From Acidobacteriota bacterium (GTDB taxonomy: Bacteria; Acidobacteriota; Blastocatellia; Pyrinomonadales; Pyrinomonadaceae): DNA of 64,000 bases. The position numbers and the translations under genes were made by a program. The stretch spans positions 1 to 64,000 of the forward strand of contig JADJBB010000004.1 of the NCBI GenBank assembly GCA_016703965.1. Reading direction: 5' to 3'. This document shows, piece by piece, positions 58,422 through 64,000 of the stretch. Position 1 is the first letter of the stretch; each line of letters begins with the position of its first letter. The notes beneath the pieces were generated by a model. It did not search any database. It was not told where the DNA came from and saw nothing but the letters and a program-made list of their open reading frames with translations.

Positions 58422-59342
58422 TTAGTTTTCCTTGCGGTACGGAATTCCGAGTGCTTTTGGAGCTCGAGACAATCCGATAAACCCGGCGAGTACGATGATC
58501 GTCAGGACGTACGGGATCATTTGGATGAACTGTACGGGAACGTCTTCGCCCGACGGCATCTTGATGACGCCCTGCATCTGGATCGACAGCGCCTCGGTGA
58601 ATCCAAAGAAAAGGCATGCAAAAAGAACGGGGATCGGCTTCCATTTGGCGAGGATAAGTGCGGCGAGAGCGATGTAGCCACGACCAGCGGTCATCCCGCG
58701 GGTAAAAAGCGATGATTGGCCGATCGAGAGATAGGCACCGCCCGCTGCGGCCAGGCAACCAGAAAGAACAACGGCGATGTAACGCAGGCCGAGAACATTT
58801 ATTCCTGCGGCGTCAGCAGCTTCCGGATTTTCGCCTGCGGCCCTTATACGAAGCCCGAACGGAGTTTTATAAAGTACGTACCAACAAACTGGAACCAACG
58901 CGAAAGCGAGGAGCGATGCGAGCGAAATGCGGTTGAAATAGTCGGGAAGCAAGAATTCCTTAGCGATCTGCTGCGTCGAACCCGCCGAATCATAGATGCG
59001 CGAGCTGATCACCGCCGGGAGCCCGAGCATCAGCAAACTAACCGCAAATCCCGTCACAACCTGATCCGCTTCGAATTTAATGACCGCGACTGCGAAGATC
59101 AGAGCCACAAATCCGCCGACCGCAACACCGCTCAAAAAACCGATGTAAGGATTCTGCATCTCGTAGGTAACGACCGCTGCGGTGAACGCACCCGCGAGCA
59201 TCAGCCCTTCGAGCGCGATATTGATCACACCCGATCGCTCCGAAAACATTCCGCCGAGTGCCGCAAATATAAGCGGTGTCGCCGAACGTATCATCGAGAA
59301 GAACAGGATGAGTAAAAATGATGTTGTGAATATCTCGCTCAT
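58422..59342 (-). CDS. Nucleoside-type ABC transporter permease (NupQ/YufQ-like)
   Basis: A 306-residue inner-membrane permease of the branched-chain/ribose family. Text: IRSATPLIFAALGGMFSERS, GVINIALEGLMLAGAFTAAV, and GENPEAADAAGINVLGLRYI, typical of nucleoside (BmpA-type) systems. About nine hydrophobic segments. ATG 59342 lies two bases after the stop of the other permease; the frame is open 12 codons further as a shadow. Its ATPase and lipoprotein partners are not in this window. Confidence 0.92.
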   Translation of the reverse strand: MSEIFTTSFLLILFFSMIRSATPLIFAALGGMFSERSGVINIALEGLMLAGAFTAAVVTYEMQNPYIGFLSGVAVGGFVALIFAVAVIKFEADQVVTGFAVSLLMLGLPAVISSRIYDSAGSTQQIAKEFLLPDYFNRISLASLLAFALVPVCWYVLYKTPFGLRIRAAGENPEAADAAGINVLGLRYIAVVLSGCLAAAGGAYLSIGQSSLFTRGMTAGRGYIALAALILAKWKPIPVLFACLFFGFTEALSIQMQGVIKMPSGEDVPVQFIQMIPYVLTIIVLAGFIGLSRAPKALGIPYRKEN

Positions 59343-59343
59343 T

Positions 59344-60423
59344 CTATTTCTTGATAAATCGCTGGAACGAAGCCACAAAGATGATAATGATCGCCTGCAA
59401 AACTTCTACAAGGTCTTTTGAAACGTATTTGGTTTCGATATCAACAAAGATCTCGCCGCGTTTCAGCACAGCGAAGAAGATCGCGGCAATAAAAATACCC
59501 AACGGATGGTTTCGTCCAAGCAAAGCGACTGCGATGCCGAGGAAACCCCAACCATCTGAGAAACCGTCGTAATAACGATACCTGTAACCCAGAACCTCGC
59601 CGATCGCGACCATTCCGGCTAAGCCGCCTGAAATGCTCATGGCGATGATGATCTGTTTTTTCGGCGAGATGCCGCCGTATTCTGCGGCTGATGGATTCTC
59701 GCCAACTGCTCGCAGTTCATAGCCCCATTTCGTTTTCCAGAGGAAAACGTACACGAGCACGCACATTAATATCGCGAGCAAAAATGCCACACTCAGCGGC
59801 ACGAAATCCGGCATTCCCGGGATGTACTGGCTAATGCGCGGAATGTGTGCATTCTTGCCGATCTCAGCAGTTTGCAGGATCGGATCGCCCGGGATTTTGA
59901 AATAATATTGTGTGAAATAGCTGACAAGCGATATGCCAATGAAGTTCAGCATGATCGTGTTGATCACTTCATGTGAACCAAATCTTGCCTTCAGTATTCC
60001 CGGGATCGCACCCCAAATGCCGCCCCCGACGACCGCCGTTACCACGCAGACCAGAACCAATAAAACCGCCGGCAAACTGAACCACGACCAATTTTCTTCC
60101 TTACCGAAGATATTGACCATCGTCCCGCCAAATTTGATGCCCACCCACGCGGTCGCAAAAGCGGCGACGTAAAGCTGGCCTTCCGCACCAATATTCAGCA
60201 GTCCGCAGCGGAATGCGACCGCAACCGCGAGACCGGTAAAGATCAGCGGAGTCGCTATAAAAAGCGTGTAGCCGAGATCATTCAGCGAGCCGAACGAGTT
60301 CCCGATCAACTGATAAAAGGTTTGGAATGGGTTGTCGCCGATCAGCAGGACAATTATCCCGCCAACGACAAATGCCGCAAAAACTGCTGCCAGCGGCCAT
60401 AGAACTTCACGAAAAATCTTCAT
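59344..60423 (-). CDS. Nucleoside-type ABC transporter permease (NupP/YufP-like)
   Basis: A 359-residue inner-membrane permease paired with the next gene. Family text: LFIATPLIFTGLAVAVAFRC, GLLNIGAEGQLYVAAFATAW, ARFGSHEVINTIMLNFIGIS, and ELRAVGENPSAAEYGGISPK. About ten hydrophobic segments. First gene of the salvage unit. No ATP-binding protein or substrate lipoprotein precedes it; the divergent neighbour is hsp20. They must be encoded elsewhere or upstream of another locus. Confidence 0.92.
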   Translation of the reverse strand: MKIFREVLWPLAAVFAAFVVGGIIVLLIGDNPFQTFYQLIGNSFGSLNDLGYTLFIATPLIFTGLAVAVAFRCGLLNIGAEGQLYVAAFATAWVGIKFGGTMVNIFGKEENWSWFSLPAVLLVLVCVVTAVVGGGIWGAIPGILKARFGSHEVINTIMLNFIGISLVSYFTQYYFKIPGDPILQTAEIGKNAHIPRISQYIPGMPDFVPLSVAFLLAILMCVLVYVFLWKTKWGYELRAVGENPSAAEYGGISPKKQIIIAMSISGGLAGMVAIGEVLGYRYRYYDGFSDGWGFLGIAVALLGRNHPLGIFIAAIFFAVLKRGEIFVDIETKYVSKDLVEVLQAIIIIFVASFQRFIKK

Positions 60424-60586
60424 TCTCAGTTTGCGGCGCGTAAATCCAGGGATTCGCGAAGCATATTCGACAGTTCAACTTATGAGGAAAGGTGCGTCAA
60501 CAAATATAACCGACAACCCGAAGAGTGTCACCTGAAAAGGGCCAAAAATACGAGAAAAATAATTTGCGTGGAAATATGAAAGATAC

Positions 60587-60615
60587 TTGACAATACTACA
60601 CTCATATTTTATTAT
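60587..60615 (+). promoter_or_regulatory. Strong promoter of hsp20
   Basis: TTGACA (60587-60592) and TATTAT (60610-60615) with a 17-base spacer, a near-consensus sigma-70 promoter. The first transcribed base would be about 60622. Confidence 0.8.
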
Positions 60616-60622
60616 CCTTTTA

Positions 60623-60638
60623 GACTAACTAATTAGTC
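60623..60638 (+). promoter_or_regulatory. Inverted repeat at the hsp20 transcription start
   Basis: GACTAA-CTAA-TTAGTC begins at the predicted first base of the transcript. It could be an operator for a heat-shock repressor; it does not match the CIRCE element. Confidence 0.4.
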
Positions 60639-60669
60639 ATTAACCTAAGATCTTTGGAGGAATGTGATT

Positions 60670-61170
60670 ATGAACGTAGTTAAATATGACCCATTTCGCG
60701 AATTACGCAGCCTGCAGGATGAGATGACACGCCTTTTCACCGGTGTCGTTCCGGCAAATGTCAGCCGCGAGGATATGTTGAACGGCTCATGGAGTCCGAG
60801 AGTGGATATCTTTGAGAACAAGGATCATCTTGTGCTCGAAGCCGAACTCCCGGGCATGAATAAGGATGATTTCGAACTCTCGTTCGAAAATAACGTACTC
60901 ACTCTTAGCGGCGAACGTAAGTTTGAGAAAAAAACGGAAGGCGAGAATTATCATCGTGTCGAGCGTGCATACGGTTCATTCACCCGTTCGTTCACACTAC
61001 CGCAGACCCTAACCGCCGAGGGCGCACAGGCGGAGTTCAACAACGGAATTTTGAGCGTTAGCCTGCCGAAGCGCGAGGATACAAAAGCAAGAAAGATCGA
61101 GGTGATCGGCTCGGCCGGTACGCCAAAAACGATCGACACCGACAATAAAGCAAAGACCGCGGGTGCATGA
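60670..61170 (+). CDS. Hsp20/alpha-crystallin small heat shock protein
   Basis: A 166-residue chaperone that holds unfolded proteins. The alpha-crystallin domain spans about 40-140: SPRVDIFENKDHLVLEAELP, GMNKDDFELSFENNVLTLSG, ERAYGSFTRSFTLPQTL and the closing FNNGILSVSLPKRE. ATG 60670 is preferred (GGAGG nine bases upstream); GTG 60664 is too close to the ribosome site. It is followed by a hairpin and then ClpB, with which Hsp20 proteins co-operate in disaggregation. Confidence 0.95.
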   Translation: MNVVKYDPFRELRSLQDEMTRLFTGVVPANVSREDMLNGSWSPRVDIFENKDHLVLEAELPGMNKDDFELSFENNVLTLSGERKFEKKTEGENYHRVERAYGSFTRSFTLPQTLTAEGAQAEFNNGILSVSLPKREDTKARKIEVIGSAGTPKTIDTDNKAKTAGA

Positions 61171-61190
61171 TTTGCACGTCGGTTACACTC

Positions 61191-61226
61191 AAGCGGTGGA
61201 TGGTGAGCATTCGCCATCCACCGCTT
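61191..61226 (+). terminator. Hairpin between hsp20 and clpB
   Basis: A perfect 13-bp stem AAGCGGTGGATGG/CCATCCACCGCTT with a 10-base loop, followed by ATCATTT. The T-run is weak, so it may lower rather than stop transcription into clpB. Confidence 0.7.
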
Positions 61227-61244
61227 ATCATTTAGGAAGGGAAT

Positions 61245-63854
61245 ATGAGATTCGACAGATTTACGATCCGCGGCCAGGAGGCCGTGCAGGAAGCGATCAC
61301 GATCGCGGAAAAGGGCCAAAATCAGCAGGTCGAGCCGGAACACATTCTGGCCGCAATGCTCGAGCAGAAAGAGGGTGTTGTAAAACCGATCTTAGGCAAG
61401 ATCGGAGCGACCGCCCAGACGATAACCAGCGAGATCGAAGCGGCGATCGCTAAATTCCCAAAGGTTAGCGGCGGGCAGCAGTATTTCAGCTCGCGAACCA
61501 ATACGCTTTTCCAGAATGCTCAGAAAGAAGCGGAAAAGATGCAGGACGAATACCTTTCGACCGAGCATCTGCTGATGTCGATCGCTGATGAAAAAGAGGG
61601 CGACGCCGGCCGCATCCTGCGTTCGAACGGCATCACTCGCGAGGACCTTGAAAAAGTGATCACCGACATGCGCGGCGGTTCACGCATCACTGACAAGAAT
61701 GCCGAGGAAAACTTTCAAGCCCTCGACAAATACGCTCAGGATCTGACCGAGCTTGCCCGCAAAGGCAAACTCGATCCGGTGATCGGCCGCGACGATGAGA
61801 TCCGCCGTGCGATCCAGATACTGTCGCGTCGAACCAAGAACAATCCTGTACTGATCGGTGAACCGGGCGTTGGCAAAACCGCAATTGTCGAAGGTTTGGC
61901 CCAGCGCATCGTCTCGGGCGATGTTCCGGAAGGCTTAAAGAACAAACGTCTCGTCTCACTCGACCTCGGGGCAATGCTCGCCGGTGCGAAATACCGAGGC
62001 GAGTTCGAAGATCGCTTGAAAGCTGTACTCAATGAGATCGAAAAAGCGGAAGGGCAAATAATTCTGTTTATCGACGAGCTGCACACGCTCGTCGGAGCCG
62101 GAGCAAGCGAAGGCGCGATCGATGCATCGAACATGCTCAAACCGGCACTCGCACGCGGAACTCTGCGTTCGGTCGGCGCGACTACGCTTGCGGAATATCA
62201 GAAATATATCGAGAAGGACAAGGCACTGGAGCGGCGTTTCCAGCAGGTTTACGTCGGTGAGCCTAACGTTGAGGACACGATCGCGATCCTGCGCGGTTTG
62301 AAAGAAAGATACGAAGTTCACCACGGTGTCCGCATCAAGGATGCCGCGATCGTGGCGGCGGCGACGCTGTCGAATCGGTATATCACCGACAGGTTTTTGC
62401 CGGACAAGGCGATCGATCTGATCGATGAAGCTGCTTCGAGAATTCGTATCGAGATCGATTCCCTGCCGCAGGAGATCGACGTTTTGGAGCGTGAAATTCT
62501 CCAGCTCGAGATCGAGCGCCAGGCTCTGACGCGTGAAACTGACGACAAATCCAAAGCCCGGCTCGAAGACATCGAAAAACGTATCGCCGATCTCAACGAA
62601 AAATCTTCCGCGATGAAAGCCCAGTGGCAGTCTGAGAAAGACGAGATCCAGAAAATGCGTGAGGGCAAAGAGCAACTCGAACAGGCTAAGCTCGAACTCG
62701 AACAAGCTCGCCAGGCTGGCGACCTTAACAAAGCCGCAGAGATCCAGTACGGGCGAATTCCGCAGCTTGAAAAATCGCTTGAAACCGAACAGGCACGTCT
62801 CGGCGAACTGCAAAAAGAAGGTGTTTTTCTAAAGGAAGAGGTCGATGAAGAGGACGTTGCCGAGATCGTCGCCAAATGGACGGGCGTTCCGGTCTCGAAA
62901 ATGCTCGAAGGCGAGATGCAAAAGCTCGTCAATATGGAAGCGGGCCTCCGTAAACGCGTCATCGGCCAGGACGAAGCCCTTGAAGCCGTGGCTAATGCCG
63001 TTCGTCGTGCCCGTGCCGGCCTTCAGGATCCGAATCGCCCGGTCGGTTCATTCATTTTCCTCGGACCGACAGGTGTCGGTAAGACCGAGACAGCTAGGGC
63101 TCTCGCCGAATTTATGTTCGACGACGAACGTGCGATGGTTCGGCTCGACATGTCCGAGTACATGGAAAAACATGCCGTCGCCCGTATGATCGGAGCTCCT
63201 CCGGGATATGTCGGCTATGACGAAGGCGGGCAGTTGACCGAGGCAGTTCGTCGGCGACCTTATTCAGTGATCCTTTTCGACGAGATCGAAAAAGCTCATC
63301 CGGACGTTTTTAACGTTTTGCTGCAGATCCTCGACGACGGACGTCTGACCGACAGCAAAGGGCGCGTGGTCGATTTTAAGAACACGGTCCTGATCATGAC
63401 CTCGAATCTCGGTTCGCGTGAGATCCAGACGGCGGCGGAAAATCCATTGGCCGACCGCGATATCAAGACGGACGTTTTGCAGGTGCTGCGTGATCATTTC
63501 AAGCCGGAATTCCTGAATCGTATCGATGACATCGTCGTCTTCGGACAGCTCGGACGCGATCAGATCGCGACTATCATTGACGTGCAGCTTGAGAAACTTC
63601 GCAAGAATCTCGAGGAACGCGGCATCACGATCGAACTAGACGACACTGCGAGAGAACTTATTATCGAAGAGGGTTACGATCCGGTTTACGGAGCAAGACC
63701 GCTTAGACGTGCGATCCAGAATCTGGTCCAGAACCCACTGGCAGTCAGTCTGCTCAAGGGCGAGATCGCCAGCGGGAATACGGTTCGGGTTTCGGCGGTC
63801 GATGGAGCGATGAGGTTTACGCCGGTTGAGACGAGTGCAGAAGCTCGGGCTTAA
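61245..63854 (+). CDS. clpB: ClpB protein disaggregase
   Basis: An 869-residue AAA+ disaggregase. N-domain with two repeats, first Walker A GEPGVGKTAIVEGLAQRI, then the coiled-coil middle domain that distinguishes ClpB from ClpA/C (LQLEIERQALTRETDDKS), and second Walker A GPTGVGKTETARALAEFM. The C-terminal domain ends SLLKGEIASGNTVRV. It rescues aggregated proteins with DnaK and small heat shock proteins. ATG 61245 follows AGGAAGG. Full length. Confidence 0.98.
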   Translation: MRFDRFTIRGQEAVQEAITIAEKGQNQQVEPEHILAAMLEQKEGVVKPILGKIGATAQTITSEIEAAIAKFPKVSGGQQYFSSRTNTLFQNAQKEAEKMQDEYLSTEHLLMSIADEKEGDAGRILRSNGITREDLEKVITDMRGGSRITDKNAEENFQALDKYAQDLTELARKGKLDPVIGRDDEIRRAIQILSRRTKNNPVLIGEPGVGKTAIVEGLAQRIVSGDVPEGLKNKRLVSLDLGAMLAGAKYRGEFEDRLKAVLNEIEKAEGQIILFIDELHTLVGAGASEGAIDASNMLKPALARGTLRSVGATTLAEYQKYIEKDKALERRFQQVYVGEPNVEDTIAILRGLKERYEVHHGVRIKDAAIVAAATLSNRYITDRFLPDKAIDLIDEAASRIRIEIDSLPQEIDVLEREILQLEIERQALTRETDDKSKARLEDIEKRIADLNEKSSAMKAQWQSEKDEIQKMREGKEQLEQAKLELEQARQAGDLNKAAEIQYGRIPQLEKSLETEQARLGELQKEGVFLKEEVDEEDVAEIVAKWTGVPVSKMLEGEMQKLVNMEAGLRKRVIGQDEALEAVANAVRRARAGLQDPNRPVGSFIFLGPTGVGKTETARALAEFMFDDERAMVRLDMSEYMEKHAVARMIGAPPGYVGYDEGGQLTEAVRRRPYSVILFDEIEKAHPDVFNVLLQILDDGRLTDSKGRVVDFKNTVLIMTSNLGSREIQTAAENPLADRDIKTDVLQVLRDHFKPEFLNRIDDIVVFGQLGRDQIATIIDVQLEKLRKNLEERGITIELDDTARELIIEEGYDPVYGARPLRRAIQNLVQNPLAVSLLKGEIASGNTVRVSAVDGAMRFTPVETSAEARA

Positions 63855-63858
63855 GGGG

Positions 63859-63936
63859 CGGAACCGGGAACTGTAGCGACTGGGTTCTTCGCCTCGTCGT
63901 TTGCGAACCGAGTCGCTATTGCTCCCGGTTATGACT
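63859..63936. repeat. Family B hairpin element
   Basis: The arm GGAACCGGGAACTGTAGCGA and the inverse arm ending ATTGCTCCCGGTTATGACTC form an imperfect long hairpin after clpB. The same arm is found in frame inside the gene at 38227-40387. Confidence 0.8.
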
Positions 63937-63983
63937 CGGCCGCTTCCGCAAGATATGCGAAAAGGCTTACAATTGAGTTACAC

Positions 63984-64000
63984 ATGTTTGGAAAAAAGAA
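63984..64000 (+). CDS. Possible start of the next gene, cut by the window edge
   Basis: ATG at 63984 is followed by a Lys-rich start (MFGKK). Only five full codons are visible, so no function can be assigned. Confidence 0.3.

Noticed and set aside
60424..60586. Purine riboswitch ahead of the nucleoside permeases
   Set aside because: I could not find the conserved junction or paired loops of purine aptamers in this leader.

Overview
The window is a 64-kb piece of a Gram-negative, outer-membrane bacterial chromosome of moderate GC content (near half by eye). It carries TonB receptors, TonB-C proteins, lipoproteins and beta-barrels. The best guess is Acidobacteriota, class Blastocatellia (Pyrinomonadales-like). 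This rests on the protein types (FecR/DUF6600, M16 pair, large M1 peptidase, GAF protein with a P/E-rich linker) and on many short palindromic repeats, some translated in frame as PPA-x-AGG peptides. It is an inference; no 16S rRNA gene is present. There is no phage, transposase or CRISPR array.

Layout. 1-1856: a TonB-dependent receptor broken by many frame changes. 1858-10069: a copper-handling and periplasmic thiol-redox island (CusF-cytochrome c, DUF3703, a small secreted protein, a Cys/Met-rich secreted protein, a multicopper oxidase with a barrel-like tail, DUF3347, DUF305, DsbB-like, DsbA-like, TlpA-like, barrel remnant). 10085-13895: tRNA(CAT), two hypotheticals, a POT peptide transporter and a small protein. 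13966-21577: M16 peptidase pair, FecR/DUF6600 protein, NTF2-like protein, GAF protein. 22035-32364: Nfu, PrmC, glycosyltransferases and a methyltransferase, DUF4149, a GrdB-like protein, DUF2585, GlpD and a secreted HExxH protein. 32405-49011: Fe-S assembly genes (sufU, sufS, sufD, sufC, sufB and an Rrf2 regulator with three cysteines) interleaved with fhs, a racemase, SbtA-like, RidA, BRCT, cupin, PhzF and GNAT genes. 42750-42910 holds a promoter followed by a strong candidate yybP-ykoY manganese riboswitch ahead of a DUF2490 gene. 49246-54835: FKBP, M1 aminopeptidase carrying in-frame repeats, a possible small RNA locus, and a TonB-C protein. 54982-60423: nucleoside uptake and salvage (two ABC permeases, punA, udk, cdd, an exported MtaD-like deaminase). 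60670-63854: Hsp20 and ClpB.

Genes work together in three clear blocks. The copper block pairs metal carriers with a periplasmic oxidase and a disulfide/thiol relay. The suf block is probably under Rrf2 control of sufB. The salvage block links uptake, phosphorolysis, phosphorylation and deamination of nucleosides.

Six protein genes outside the receptor also carry one apparent single-base frameshift each (1858-2459, 2996-3444, 3543-4065, prmC, glpD, and the membrane glycosyltransferase at 38227-40387). Several lie in runs of one base. Uncorrected sequencing errors are at least as likely as real mutations, so those genes should not be called dead on this evidence.
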